A stretch of DNA of 64,000 bases from positions 496,001-560,000 of the forward strand of contig NZ_FPCK01000001.1 in the NCBI RefSeq assembly GCF_900116545.1, in the 5' to 3' direction. The notes under the pieces were generated by a model. The model was given only the letters and a program-made list of their open reading frames with translations, did not search any database and was not told the DNA's origin. Positions 7,488-17,075 of this stretch are shown one piece after another. The stretch is from Devosia crocina. GTDB lineage: Bacteria > Pseudomonadota > Alphaproteobacteria > Rhizobiales > Devosiaceae. A program made the position numbers and the translations under genes. The stretch's first letter is position 1; the number at the start of each line of letters is the position of its first letter.

Positions 7488-9365
7488 CTAGCGATAGCCG
7501 GCGGCTTGCAATTCGAAAAGCTCGGCATAACGCCCCTGCCGCGCCACAAGTTCCTCATGCGTGCCGGCTTCGAGAATTGCGCCGTGTTCGAGCACGAGGA
7601 TGCGGTCGGCCATGCGCACGGTCGAGAAGCGATGGGAGATGATCACGGCGGTCTTGCCGCTTGCCAGCCCCTTGAAGCGGGCGAAAACTTCGGCTTCGGC
7701 TTTGGCATCGAGCGCTGCGGTCGGTTCATCGAGAATGATCAGTTCGGCATCGCGCATGTAGGATCGGGCAATGGCAATCTTCTGCCATTCCCCGCCCGAG
7801 AGATCGCGCCCCTGCTTGAAGAGGCGGCCCAGCTGCTGATCGTAGCCGCGCGGCAGGCGCCGGATCACGCCATCGGCAAGGCTCTGCTCGGCGGCCAGAT
7901 CGATCCGGGCCTGATCGGCGCCATCCTCGATCCGTCCGACTCCGATATTGTCGCGCGCGGTGAAGCTGTAGCGGATGAAGTCCTGAAAGATGACACCGAG
8001 ATGGGCATGGATATCGCCCGGCGCCATGTCCCTGAGGTCGGTGCCATCCACCGTGATGCGCCCTTCGCTTGGGTCATAAAGCCGGGCGAGCAGTTTCACG
8101 ATCGTGGTCTTGCCCGCCCCGTTTTCGCCCACCAGCGCCAGCGTCTCTCCGGCGGCCAGCGTAAAACTGAGGTTGCGGATCACCCAACCATCCGTCTCGG
8201 GATAGCGGAAGCCGACATTTTCGAACCGGATTCCTTGCCTGATAGGCGAGGGAAACGGCTTGGGCTGTGCTGGCGCCAGCACAGTGGGTTCGATCTCGAA
8301 AAAGGAAAAGAGATCGTCAAGATACATAGATTGGCCCGCAATCTGGGTGAAGCCAAGGAGGATCTTCTGGAAGAGGCCATTCAGCCGCAGAAACGAGCCC
8401 GAAAGAAAAGCCAGATCGCCGATGGTGAATTCACCCGTCACCGTGCGCCACACGATAAAGGCATAGGCCGCGTAATAGGCAAGGGTCGCGATGGCAGCGA
8501 ACACGGCACCCCAGCTATTGCGCAGAATGGCGATGCGGCGGTTTTCAAGGAAAATCCCCTGCGCCAGCCGGCGAAACCGCTCGATTAGAAAGCTGCCGAG
8601 ACCAAAGAGCTTGATTTCCTTGGCTGTTTCGGCGCTGGCCCCGATGTAACGCAGATATTCGAGCTCCCGCCGCTCCGGGGTGCGCCAGCGGCTGACCATA
8701 TAGGCCATGGTGTTGAAGCGCGTTTCGCCCCAGATCGATGGAATGAAGCTAAGCGGCAGGAGCAGGATCAGCCACGGTGCATAAACGAAGAGACCCGCGG
8801 CCAGCGTGAGCACGGTGATCATGTCCTGCGCCTGGCCAAAGAGCTGGCTCAAAAGCGCATTGCGCCCCGCTGCCTGCCGGCGGGCGCGCTCCAGCCGGTC
8901 TTGATATTCGGCGCTTTCGAAATGCATGAGATCAAGGCGCGCGGCGTGGGCCATCAGCTCGACGCTGACCTGGTTGGAATGCAGTTCCGAAAGAATGGAA
9001 TCGACCAGCCCCGTCGCCCGGCCGATCACGTCATTGACGAGGACCAGCCCGAGTTCGAGCAGCAGGTAAAGCGCTATGGTGTTGAGAAGCCCGGCTTCCC
9101 ACCAGTCGATCACGCCCGGCCCCGGCGCTGCGACCCCGCTGAGATAGACCACCTCGTCGACGATGAGCTTTGCCGCATAAAGCACGGCGATCGGCTGCAG
9201 CGCCGCGATCAGCCGCAACCCGATGCTGGCGGCAGTCAGCCCAGGACTGGTGCGCCAGATCTGCTGGATCAAGCGGCCCAGATGCCTGAGATTGTCCAGC
9301 CGCTGCCTGAATGTGGGTGCGCCATCCGGCGTGGGGGGCGGCCTGCGGCCTGGTAGATCGGTCAT
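7488..9365 (-). CDS. ABC exporter, fused permease and ATPase
   Basis: A 625-residue half-transporter. An N-terminal six-helix exporter domain (about residues 40-340) is followed by a nucleotide-binding domain with Walker A GENGAGKTT near residue 415, signature LSGGEWQKIAIARS near 523, Walker B LIILDEPTAALD and H-loop IISHRFSTV. All catalytic motifs are intact. It would act as a homodimer in the inner membrane. The substrate cannot be inferred, and the neighbouring gcd gives no clear clue. A palindromic repeat lies just upstream of the start. Confidence 0.85.
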   Translation of the reverse strand: MTDLPGRRPPPTPDGAPTFRQRLDNLRHLGRLIQQIWRTSPGLTAASIGLRLIAALQPIAVLYAAKLIVDEVVYLSGVAAPGPGVIDWWEAGLLNTIALYLLLELGLVLVNDVIGRATGLVDSILSELHSNQVSVELMAHAARLDLMHFESAEYQDRLERARRQAAGRNALLSQLFGQAQDMITVLTLAAGLFVYAPWLILLLPLSFIPSIWGETRFNTMAYMVSRWRTPERRELEYLRYIGASAETAKEIKLFGLGSFLIERFRRLAQGIFLENRRIAILRNSWGAVFAAIATLAYYAAYAFIVWRTVTGEFTIGDLAFLSGSFLRLNGLFQKILLGFTQIAGQSMYLDDLFSFFEIEPTVLAPAQPKPFPSPIRQGIRFENVGFRYPETDGWVIRNLSFTLAAGETLALVGENGAGKTTIVKLLARLYDPSEGRITVDGTDLRDMAPGDIHAHLGVIFQDFIRYSFTARDNIGVGRIEDGADQARIDLAAEQSLADGVIRRLPRGYDQQLGRLFKQGRDLSGGEWQKIAIARSYMRDAELIILDEPTAALDAKAEAEVFARFKGLASGKTAVIISHRFSTVRMADRILVLEHGAILEAGTHEELVARQGRYAELFELQAAGYR

Positions 9366-9430
9366 GGCGTCATTCTATCGTCAGGCTAAGTGGCCGGGAA
9401 CAGGGGGGGCGGTGTTTAGGCAGAAGTCGT

Positions 9431-9530
9431 ACCCCCACCTAACCTCCCCCTCCAGAAGGGGGGGACAGATCGAGTTTGCCTCGAGCCACCGGCAGATCCC
9501 TCCTCCTTCTGGAGGGGGCTAGGAGGGGGT
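9431..9530. repeat. Imperfect palindromic intergenic repeat, about 100 bp
   Basis: The left arm (9431-9466) begins ACCCCCACCTAACCTCCCCC and the right arm (about 9500-9530) is its near reverse complement, ending GGGGGCTAGGAGGGGGT. The centre carries two short GATC boxes. It resembles the dispersed extragenic palindromes common in Hyphomicrobiales, and it separates two divergent genes. Only one copy of this form is seen here. Confidence 0.65.
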
Positions 9531-9604
9531 GCACTGTGACAAGTGACACCCCCAGCAACCCCCACCATCCGCCGCGCGTTCCGCCCGCCATTGAGGAGGA
9601 TACC

Positions 9605-9973
9605 ATGCTCAAAGACAAAGACAGCGCCGCCATTGTCGCGGTCAAGGATATCGAACGCGCCAAGCGTTTCTACCGCGATGTACTCGAGCTCGATCTGGTT
9701 GCCGACAACGATCAGGTGCTTGAGTTTCGCACCGGTGCTACCACGCTCGTGGTCTACGTTTCCGAGTTCGCCGGAACCAACAAGGCCAATGCCGTGGTCT
9801 GGGGCGTGGGCGATGATCTCGAAGCCATCGTTTCACGCCTGCGGGACAAGGGGGTCCAGTTCGAGCAGTTCGACGGCATGGAATATAGCGAGGGCATTCA
9901 CCGAGCCGGCGATTTCCGCATGGTCTGGTTCAGGGATCCCGACGGCAATTTCCTTCATCTCAACAGCATGTAG
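9605..9973 (+). CDS. VOC (glyoxalase/bleomycin-resistance) family protein
   Basis: A single 122-residue VOC domain with beta-alpha-beta-beta-beta topology. It has the VKDIERAKRFYRDVLEL helix and a C-terminal MVWFRDPDGNFLHL strand, typical of glyoxalase I-like and extradiol dioxygenase-like folds. The substrate is unknown; the family includes lyases, dioxygenases and drug-binding proteins. The start is fixed by GAGGAGGA just upstream. It ends directly against the convergent HAD gene (stop codons adjacent, no gap). Confidence 0.82.
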   Translation: MLKDKDSAAIVAVKDIERAKRFYRDVLELDLVADNDQVLEFRTGATTLVVYVSEFAGTNKANAVVWGVGDDLEAIVSRLRDKGVQFEQFDGMEYSEGIHRAGDFRMVWFRDPDGNFLHLNSM

Positions 9974-10654
9974 TCAGTCGAGATTACGCAGAAAACCTGC
10001 AAGGTCGCTCGTGACATAGTGCACATGTGGGCCTGTCGAGCGCCCGATTTCCCACGGCTCCACCTGGTCGTGGGTGAAGTCCTCGCCGGCCACGACCTGG
10101 ACTGTTGCCATGCCCATTTCATGCGGCACGACGAGGTTCTTTTCCAAATCGTCGAACATGATGGCGCGCTGCGGGTCGATGTCATGATGCTTGAAAAAAC
10201 CTTCATAGGCCTGCCGGTGCGGCTTGGGCACGAAGGTCATCGAGCGGATGTCGTAGACATTCTCGAAAAGGTTTGCATCCCCCAGCCGTCCGAGCACCGA
10301 GCGGGCATGGCCGGTATCGCCGTTGGTCAGGATGAACTTGCGGCCGGGCAGGGCGCGAATGGCTGCCATCAGGTCCGGATGCGCCGCAACGGGAGAATAG
10401 TCGATGGCGTGGACGGTGTTGAGGAAATGATCGGGGTCGATTTCATGCCGATGCATCAGGCCGTTCAGCGTCGTCCCGAAATCCCGGTAATAAGTCTTCT
10501 GAAGGAGCCGCGCCTCTTCGAATTCAAGCCGGGTGACATCCATCACATAGCTCGTGATGAGCCGGTCGATCTGGGCAAACAGATTGCATTCGCGCGGGTA
10601 AAGGGTGTTGTCGAGATCGAACACCCAGTCGGTAATATGGCTAAGGCTGGTCAT
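9974..10654 (-). CDS. Pyrimidine 5'-nucleotidase (HAD superfamily, SDT1/YjjG-like)
   Basis: A 226-residue HAD phosphatase. Motif I is DLDNTLYP (nucleophile D13, acid/base D15), motif II is FILTNGD near residue 110, motif III is KPHRQAYEGF, and motif IV is IMFDDLEKNL. This arrangement is typical of the pyrimidine 5'-nucleotidase subgroup that dephosphorylates UMP/CMP or damaged nucleotides. Soluble and monocistronic. Confidence 0.85.
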   Translation of the reverse strand: MTSLSHITDWVFDLDNTLYPRECNLFAQIDRLITSYVMDVTRLEFEEARLLQKTYYRDFGTTLNGLMHRHEIDPDHFLNTVHAIDYSPVAAHPDLMAAIRALPGRKFILTNGDTGHARSVLGRLGDANLFENVYDIRSMTFVPKPHRQAYEGFFKHHDIDPQRAIMFDDLEKNLVVPHEMGMATVQVVAGEDFTHDQVEPWEIGRSTGPHVHYVTSDLAGFLRNLD

Positions 10655-10776
10655 GGCCGGAGAATGCCAGAAAAAACCGGGAAATGCATGAGGGAAGCTT
10701 CGGGCGCGCCGAACTGATAGCGCTTGCCGCCCCTGACCCTAACCCTCTCCCCGGAGAGGCGCGGGCCTTCATCTCG

Positions 10777-10808
10777 AAAAAACAGGCCCTCCCAACCGGA
10801 AGGGCCTG
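10777..10808 (-). terminator. Rho-independent terminator of the secreted-protein gene
   Basis: On the minus strand, CAGGCCCT and AGGGCCTG (10801-10808 and 10783-10790) form an 8-bp stem followed by six T residues. It lies 9 bases after the stop of the next gene. Confidence 0.85.
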
Positions 10809-10816
10809 CCAGAATT

Positions 10817-12040
10817 TTACTGGTTCGCCGTGATCGACAGGCCCAGCGCCGAAATCAATCCGGCCGGGTTAGCGGCAGCGGCGCTCAGCACCAGAAGCGT
10901 TGTCGGGGTTGCAGGACGCACGGCGATCTCGAAGCTCTGGGGGTCGTCGAGGAAGGCGTTGATGGCGGGTATGGCCATGTCGGTCAGGGCTGGAATGCCG
11001 GCCTGGCCGATCATCTGCGGCGCCATGGCCTTGAGGCCTTCGACGAACTGGGCGCGGTCGGCGCCGGACTGGGCGGCGAACAGGTCGAGCAGCTTGCCGG
11101 CAAGCGAGTCGTCATCGTAGCGCACGCTGGCGCTGGTCAGGGTCAGGGCCTGCAGCAGTTCCATGCCCACCATCATCTGCTGGGCCTGCGCTTCTTCGCT
11201 CGTCAAGTCGATCGTGGGGCTCTGCATGGCAGCGACCTTATCGAGCACCTGCGGGGTGAACCCGCTGATATCGGCCGTGATATCGAGCGCGCCGACTTCG
11301 TCGAAGTCGAACAGGAACTCCTCGATAACCAGGTGGCCGTCGGTCATGTCCCAGGTCATGATCTGCGAGATGCTGCCATTGATCTGGGTTAGCCCGAGCG
11401 CTTCGATCACCGGACCGGCTTCCGGGTCTTCCTCGGCCATGGTCTGCAGATTGGCCGAAATGCCGGCGACATCAAAGGTCGAAGCGATGTCGATCAGGGT
11501 GTCGGCATCGTCATAGGTGAACTCATTGACGGCCGAGATGGACTGGATGGAGAAGAAATCTTCGCCGTCGCGCGTCACTGTCAGGGGCCCGGTGGTGATC
11601 GAACCCACGGATTCAAGAAGCGCCAGGTTGTTGATGGCGTCGGCCGGCGGCAGATAGATGTCGTTTGCCTCGACATCGGTCATGGTCAGGTGGCCGACCG
11701 GATCCTGGGCGAATTCGGTGTCGATATCGGGAATGGTCAGGCTCTCGGCAGTGAAGCCGCCATCCTCGGTTTCCGCCACACCGGAAAAGGTCAGGGTGGT
11801 GTCGATCGTCCAGCTCTCGTCTTCCAGACCAAGCAGGGAAACCGTGGCGCCATCGACCGTGACGGTGTCGCCCTCAAGCGTTGCGGGACCAAAGGTGATG
11901 TTGTAGCCACCCACCTCATAGACCGCGGCGATCCGGTCGACGAAGGTCTGCGCATCGAGCGCCATGGCCGGCTGCATCATTGCCAGAGTGGCAAGGCCAG
12001 TGGCCAGCATCAGGCTGCGGCTGGTGGTCGAACTCATCAT
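10817..12040 (-). CDS. Exported protein of unknown function
   Basis: A 407-residue protein with a Sec signal peptide (MMSSTTSRSLMLATGLATLA, cleavage after AMA/LDA). The mature part is acidic, rich in Asp, Thr, Ile and Leu, with alternating beta-like segments such as TVTVDGATVSLLGL and GHLTMTDVEANDIYLPP. This resembles the beta-helical or layered repeats of AsmA/DUF945-like periplasmic proteins, but I do not recognise a named family. The ATG at 12040 is preceded by AAGGAAG; an upstream ATG at 12127 would place the signal peptide internally. It has its own terminator, so it is probably monocistronic. Confidence 0.75.
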   Translation of the reverse strand: MMSSTTSRSLMLATGLATLAMMQPAMALDAQTFVDRIAAVYEVGGYNITFGPATLEGDTVTVDGATVSLLGLEDESWTIDTTLTFSGVAETEDGGFTAESLTIPDIDTEFAQDPVGHLTMTDVEANDIYLPPADAINNLALLESVGSITTGPLTVTRDGEDFFSIQSISAVNEFTYDDADTLIDIASTFDVAGISANLQTMAEEDPEAGPVIEALGLTQINGSISQIMTWDMTDGHLVIEEFLFDFDEVGALDITADISGFTPQVLDKVAAMQSPTIDLTSEEAQAQQMMVGMELLQALTLTSASVRYDDDSLAGKLLDLFAAQSGADRAQFVEGLKAMAPQMIGQAGIPALTDMAIPAINAFLDDPQSFEIAVRPATPTTLLVLSAAAANPAGLISALGLSITANQ

Positions 12041-12206
12041 GGTCTGCGTCTTCCTTGATGTTGTGAAGGTGCGCCGGGCATGTGCTGGCGCCGTCCCCCT
12101 GTGATTGCCCTTGGGCGTGGATTGCAACTGATAGCGGCGGAATTGCGTCCGAGCATAGAGAGCCTATGTATCGCCCACATGTCGAACTCACCCCACCCGA
12201 ATGGGT

Positions 12207-13724
12207 TCAATGCGCTTCGAGAAATAGTTGATAGGCGGGATTTTTCGTCTCATCCCAATAGGGAAACCCTATGGCATCAATATGGGCGTGGAAGTCGGCC
12301 CGGGTGCTTTCGGGCACCTCGACGCCCACCAGAACCCGACCATAATCGGCACCATGATTGCGGTAGTGAAACAGCGAAATGTTCCACCCATCGTTGAGCC
12401 CTTCGAGAAACTTGAGAAGGGCTCCGGGCCGTTCGGGGAACTGGAAGCGGAACACCATTTCCCCCGAGAGGCCGCTGACCCGTCCGCCCACCATGTGCCG
12501 CGCGTGCAGCTTGGCAACCTCGTTGTCGGTCATGTCGATGACGGCAAGCCCGTTCAAGCGCAGGGTCTCTATGATCTCGTGCTTCTCCCGGTCGCCCTCG
12601 ACAAGCTTGATGCCGACAAAGATATGGGCTTGGCTGCCCGGAGCGTAGCGGTAGTTGAATTCGGTGATCGCACGGCGGCCGAGCAGGCGGATGAAGGCGC
12701 GATAGCTGCCCGGGCGTTCGGGAATGGTCACGCCCAGCAGCGCTTCGGCCCTTTCGCCGATTTCGGCGCGTTCGGACACATAGCGCAGGCGATCGAAATT
12801 GACATTGGCGCCTGAATTGATCGCGATAAGCGGCCCCGCTGGCGCCGTGCCGCTTTCGATATCGCGCCTTAATCCGGCAAGGGCGAGGGCGCCCGCCGGC
12901 TCGGCAATGGCGCGCTGATCGTCGAAGATATCCTTGATCGCAGCGCAGATCTCGTCGGCCGAAACGGTGACGATGTCATCGAGCAGATCCCGGCAAAGCC
13001 GGAAGGTTTCCTCGCCCACCTGGCGCACCGCGACGCCATCGGCAAAAAGCCCAACCTGGTCGAGCGGCACCGGATGACCCGCCGCGATGGCTGCCTTCAT
13101 GCTCGCAGCCTCTTCGGGTTCGACCCCGATCACCCGGATCTCGGGTCTCAAAAACTTGACGAAGCTGGCGATCCCCGCTGCCAGCCCGCCTCCGCCGATC
13201 GGCACATAGATGGCCCCGATCTCCCCCGGATGCTGGCGCATCAGCTCGAGCCCCACCGTGCCCTGACCCGCGATCACGTCGGGATCGTCGAAGGGATGCA
13301 CGAACACATAGCCATGCCGCTCGGCCAGGGCGGTCGCATGCACCCGCGCCGAATCGAAATTGTCGCCGAACAGCACGACCTCGCCCCCGAGCCGCCGCAC
13401 CGCATCGCTCTTGATCGCCGGTGTCGTCGTCGGCATCACGACGATGGCGCGGATGCCGAGCCGGGTTGCCGAAAGCGCCACCCCTTGAGCGTGATTGCCC
13501 GCCGAAGCGCAGATCACGCCAGCCGCGCGCTCATCGGGCGAAAGCTGGCTCATGCGATTGTGCGCGCCGCGAATCTTGAAGGAAAAGACCGGCTGCAGAT
13601 CCTCCCGCTTGAGCAGGATCGGCCGCCCCAGGCGCGAGGACAGCAGCCGCATCGGATCGAGCGGGGTCTGCTCGGCCACCTCGTAGACGGAGGAGGTGAG
13701 GATCTTGCGCACATAATCGGTCAT
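12207..13724 (-). CDS. ilvA: Threonine ammonia-lyase, biosynthetic type
   Basis: PLP enzyme converting L-threonine to 2-oxobutanoate, the first step of isoleucine synthesis. The PLP lysine is K50 in SFKIRGA. SAGNHAQG (73-80) and IGGGGLAAG (about 175) bind the phosphate. After residue 330 there are two ACT-like regulatory domains (LLGVTIPERPGSYRAF and FRFQFPERPGALLKFL), which in this family give isoleucine/valine allosteric control. At 505 residues it is full length for the biosynthetic form. It is monocistronic and divergent from the MFS pump. Confidence 0.95.
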   Translation of the reverse strand: MTDYVRKILTSSVYEVAEQTPLDPMRLLSSRLGRPILLKREDLQPVFSFKIRGAHNRMSQLSPDERAAGVICASAGNHAQGVALSATRLGIRAIVVMPTTTPAIKSDAVRRLGGEVVLFGDNFDSARVHATALAERHGYVFVHPFDDPDVIAGQGTVGLELMRQHPGEIGAIYVPIGGGGLAAGIASFVKFLRPEIRVIGVEPEEAASMKAAIAAGHPVPLDQVGLFADGVAVRQVGEETFRLCRDLLDDIVTVSADEICAAIKDIFDDQRAIAEPAGALALAGLRRDIESGTAPAGPLIAINSGANVNFDRLRYVSERAEIGERAEALLGVTIPERPGSYRAFIRLLGRRAITEFNYRYAPGSQAHIFVGIKLVEGDREKHEIIETLRLNGLAVIDMTDNEVAKLHARHMVGGRVSGLSGEMVFRFQFPERPGALLKFLEGLNDGWNISLFHYRNHGADYGRVLVGVEVPESTRADFHAHIDAIGFPYWDETKNPAYQLFLEAH

Positions 13725-13915
13725 GGAAGGCTCCCGCGGTTAGGGGTGGTGGACGCCTGCTGACAGAAAATGTCAACCGAGCTTGTCAGCAAACACGTCA
13801 TGCGCCAAACATGGTCGCGGCCACCTCCCTTGTTTGATACGCCCGCCGGGCATGTCTCGCGATCCTGGTGCGTCCGGGCTCGTGCAGCTTCCCGCCTCGT
13901 TTCAAGGTTCAATCC

Positions 13916-15397
13916 ATGTCCGCCGCCACTTCCGCTCCGCAAGCTGAGCCCGATCCTCGTCGCTGGATCGCCCTTTTCGTGCTGCTTATCGCCAATTTCA
14001 TGAACCTGATCGATGTCACCATCGTCAATGTGGCGCTGCCCTCCATGCGCGAGGGGCTGGGCGCCAGCGACAGCCAGATCGAGTGGGTGGTTGCAGCCTA
14101 TGTGCTGGCCTTCGCGCTTGGTCTGCTGCCTTTCGGCCGGCTGGGCGACATTGTCGGGCGCACGCAGATGTTTCTGTGGGGTGCCATCGGTTTTACTGCG
14201 GCATCGGCCCTGTGCGGGCTTTCCGGCTCGATCGAGATGCTGATTGCGGCCCGGGTCATCCAGGGTCTCTTCGGCGCGATGATGGCGCCGCAGGTGCTGG
14301 CCATCGCAACGGTGACCTTTCCGGCGGAAGAGCGCGGGCAGGCGTTTTCGCTGTTCGGTCTGTCGGCTGGGCTTGCCTCGGTCTGCGGCCCGATCCTGGG
14401 CGGCCTCCTTATCGACGCGCAGATCTTTGGCATGGATTGGGAGCCCATTTTCCTGGTCAATGTACCGATCGGCGTGCTCGCTGTTGTCGCGGGCTGGATA
14501 CTGATTCCGCGCCTGCCGGGGCATCGTGAGCTCAAGAACGACTATGTCGGCATCGGCCTTTTCGGCGCCGGTATCGTGGCCATCGTTTTCGGCATCGTCG
14601 AAGGCGAACCGCTTGGCTGGCCGCTCTGGATCTGGGCGCTGATCGGGGCCGGGCTCGTGCTGATCGGCGGCTTCTACCTCTGGCAGAAGCGGCGGGCGGA
14701 GCACGGCCAGTCGCAACTTCTCAACTACGATCTCCTGCGCAACAAGGACTATATGTTCGGCGCTTTCGTCGTCACCATCTATGCCTCGGGCATCCCGGGC
14801 ATGTTCATGGTGATCTCGCTGCTCCTGCAGTCAGGCTTCGGGTTCTCGCCGCTGCAATCGGGGCTCACCAACACGCCGTTTTCGGTGGGTGTGCTTCTTG
14901 CCTCGTTTATCGCAGCGCGCTTCGGCTCGCATTATTTGCGGGCGCGTGTGGCGGCGGCGGGTGCAATGCTTGCCGGCGGCATCCTGTGGCTGCATTTCAT
15001 CATCCAGGGCGCGGGTGACACGATCGATTCCTGGAGTTTCCTGCTACCTCTGCTGATTGCCGGCGTTGGGCTTGGAACGGGGTTCTCCTCGCTGTTCCAG
15101 CTGGTGCTGCGCAACGTGCCGCCGCGCGATGCCGGGGCCGGGTCGGGCGCGCTGCAGGCCTTCCAGCAGGTGGGCGGCGCCATCGGCATCGCCATCGTAG
15201 GGCAGATATTCTTCACGCAGCTGGCGGGCAACTTCGCTGCCGGCAAGGCACCCAATGCCGCCTTTGCGGATGCTGCGGCGCTGGCGCTCTGGTATCAGGT
15301 TGCTTCGTTCTTGATCGTGCTGCTGCTGTCCTTCCGCTTCCGGCCGTCCAGGCCGCAGGAGCATGGCGGACCCAAGCCGGTGGTGATCGAAGCGTAA
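13916..15397 (+). CDS. MFS drug-efflux transporter, DHA2 family (14 TM)
   Basis: A 493-residue inner-membrane proton antiporter with about 14 hydrophobic helices. Motif D1-like FMNLIDVTIVNVALPSMREG lies in TM1, motif A GRLGDIVGR after TM2, and motif C-like GPILGGLL in TM5, all typical of EmrB/QacA-type multidrug pumps. No EmrA-like adaptor or TetR/MarR regulator is adjacent, so the substrate is open. It shares the bidirectional terminator at 15402 with argB. Confidence 0.87.
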   Translation: MSAATSAPQAEPDPRRWIALFVLLIANFMNLIDVTIVNVALPSMREGLGASDSQIEWVVAAYVLAFALGLLPFGRLGDIVGRTQMFLWGAIGFTAASALCGLSGSIEMLIAARVIQGLFGAMMAPQVLAIATVTFPAEERGQAFSLFGLSAGLASVCGPILGGLLIDAQIFGMDWEPIFLVNVPIGVLAVVAGWILIPRLPGHRELKNDYVGIGLFGAGIVAIVFGIVEGEPLGWPLWIWALIGAGLVLIGGFYLWQKRRAEHGQSQLLNYDLLRNKDYMFGAFVVTIYASGIPGMFMVISLLLQSGFGFSPLQSGLTNTPFSVGVLLASFIAARFGSHYLRARVAAAGAMLAGGILWLHFIIQGAGDTIDSWSFLLPLLIAGVGLGTGFSSLFQLVLRNVPPRDAGAGSGALQAFQQVGGAIGIAIVGQIFFTQLAGNFAAGKAPNAAFADAAALALWYQVASFLIVLLLSFRFRPSRPQEHGGPKPVVIEA

Positions 15398-15401
15398 AGA
15401 A

Positions 15402-15434
15402 AAAGGCCGCTTCCGGGGAGCGGCCTTTGTTTTC
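15402..15434. terminator. Bidirectional terminator between MFS gene and argB
   Basis: A 9-bp perfect stem AAAGGCCGC / GCGGCCTTT (15402-15410, 15420-15428) has TGTTTT after it on the plus strand and TTTCTTT after it on the minus strand. It sits between the two convergent stop codons. Confidence 0.85.
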
Positions 15435-15448
15435 AGAATGGTCCGGTT

Positions 15449-16348
15449 TTAACGGACGATCAGTGTGCCAGCACCGAACTCGGTGAAGAGCTCGACCAGC
15501 ACGACATGGGGCTGCTTGCCGTTGAGGATCACGACGCCCTCGACCCCATTGTCGAGCGCTTCAAGGCAAGTCTCGACCTTGGGGATCATGCCGCCCGAAA
15601 TCGTTCCGTCGGCGATCAGCGCCTTGGCATCGCTCACCGTCAGTTCCGGGATGAGCTTGCCGTCGCGATCGAGCACGCCGGGCACGTCGGTCAGGAACAG
15701 CAGGCGCTTGGCGCCCAGCGAGCCGGCAATGGCACCGGCAAAAGTGTCGGCGTTGATGTTATAGGTATTGCCGTCATGGCCGGGCGCCACAGGCGCGATC
15801 ACCGGGATCATTTCCGAGCGGGCCAGGAGGTCGAGCAGGGTGCGGTCCACCTCCATCGGCTCGCCGACAAAGCCGAGGTCCAGCACGCGCTCGATGTTGG
15901 AGCCGGGATCTTTAACCTTCTTTTCCGCCTTGCGGGCGAAGACCATGTTGCCGTCCTTGCCGCAAAGACCGATAGCCCATTCGCCTTCGGCATTGATCAG
16001 CGCGACGATTTCCTTGTTGATCGAGCCGGCCAGCACCATCTCAACGATTTCCATGGTCCGCTTGTCGGTGACGCGAAGGCCGCCTTCGAATTTGGATTCG
16101 ATCCCCAGGTTCTTGAGCATGGAGGCGATCTGCGGCCCCCCGCCATGCACCACGATCGGGTTGACCTTGGATTGCTTGAGGAGCGCGATATCGCGGGCGA
16201 AAGCCTGGCCCAGCGCCAGGTCGCCCATGGCGTGACCGCCATATTTGACGACGACGGTCTTGCCTTCGTAGCGCTGCATATAGGGCAGGGCCTGAGCGAG
16301 GATGCCAGCATCGTGGCTGAAGCGGTCGGTAGCGGACTGGTCGGACAT
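15449..16348 (-). CDS. argB: Acetylglutamate kinase
   Basis: Phosphorylates N-acetyl-L-glutamate in arginine synthesis (cytoplasm). The amino-acid kinase fold shows [11 protein letters not shown] near the N-terminus, the glycine-rich [10 protein letters not shown] loop, [20 protein letters not shown] and DGKLIPELT. With the ATG at 16348 it is 299 residues, normal for the family. The frame runs about 85 codons further upstream without a plausible start. In many relatives argB follows yihA; here a plus-strand block of five genes separates them. Confidence 0.95.
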   Translation of the reverse strand: MSDQSATDRFSHDAGILAQALPYMQRYEGKTVVVKYGGHAMGDLALGQAFARDIALLKQSKVNPIVVHGGGPQIASMLKNLGIESKFEGGLRVTDKRTMEIVEMVLAGSINKEIVALINAEGEWAIGLCGKDGNMVFARKAEKKVKDPGSNIERVLDLGFVGEPMEVDRTLLDLLARSEMIPVIAPVAPGHDGNTYNINADTFAGAIAGSLGAKRLLFLTDVPGVLDRDGKLIPELTVSDAKALIADGTISGGMIPKVETCLEALDNGVEGVVILNGKQPHVVLVELFTEFGAGTLIVR

Positions 16349-16523
16349 GGGCTTGGCGGTTTCCTCACAAGGCCTAAGGTCGGCAAAGGGTCTAATCGAT
16401 TTCTTTGGCCGTTTAAATGATACCCAACGACAAAAACATGGCGGGTGATCCATTATTCCCGCATTTGCGTTGCAGCGATGAGCGACATACAGTGTCCCGC
16501 GCAGGGAGAGGCGCAATATCCAT

Positions 16524-17075
16524 ATGGCAATGAATCCGGATGCCCGCATCGTAGCGGACCTGATTGCGCGCTGTGCGCTGCGCGACAGGGCCGCGTTCCG
16601 CACGCTCTATGATCGCACGAGCGCGAAACTCTTTGGCGTCGTGCTCCGTATTTTGAAGGACAGAGCCGAAGCCGAGGAAGCAATCCAGGAAATCTACATC
16701 AAGATCTGGCAGCGCGCCGATCGCTACATTGCCGGCCAGACAAGTCCCATCAGCTGGCTTGTCGCCGTGGCCCGCAATCATGCCCTCGATATCGTCCGGG
16801 TGCGCCGGCCAGTTTCGGAAGATATCGACATTGCCCTCGATATCCCCGATGCCGGGCCCAGTCCCGAAGGGCATGCACAAGCCAGACAGGAAAGCGCCCG
16901 CATAGAGCATTGCCTTGCTACGCTCGAGCCCGATCGTGCCGATGCGGTGCGCGGCGCCTATCTCGACGGTTTCAGTTATGAAGAACTGGCGCAGCGTCAT
17001 GCCGTGCCGATCAATACGATGCGAACCTGGCTGCGCCGCAGCCTGATCCGGTTGAGAGAGTGCCTGAGCCTATGA
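16524..17075 (+). CDS. ECF RNA polymerase sigma factor, SigK-like
   Basis: A 183-residue group IV sigma factor. The region 2 helix [19 protein letters not shown] and the following [16 protein letters not shown] segment bind the -10 element and core. Region 4 ([23 protein letters not shown]) binds the -35 element. It is directly coupled to the next gene, its membrane anti-sigma factor, by an ATGA overlap. It probably controls the fasciclin and MsrB genes downstream (inference from SigK-type loci). A purine-rich GGGAGAGG lies upstream of the start. Confidence 0.88.
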   Translation: MAMNPDARIVADLIARCALRDRAAFRTLYDRTSAKLFGVVLRILKDRAEAEEAIQEIYIKIWQRADRYIAGQTSPISWLVAVARNHALDIVRVRRPVSEDIDIALDIPDAGPSPEGHAQARQESARIEHCLATLEPDRADAVRGAYLDGFSYEELAQRHAVPINTMRTWLRRSLIRLRECLSL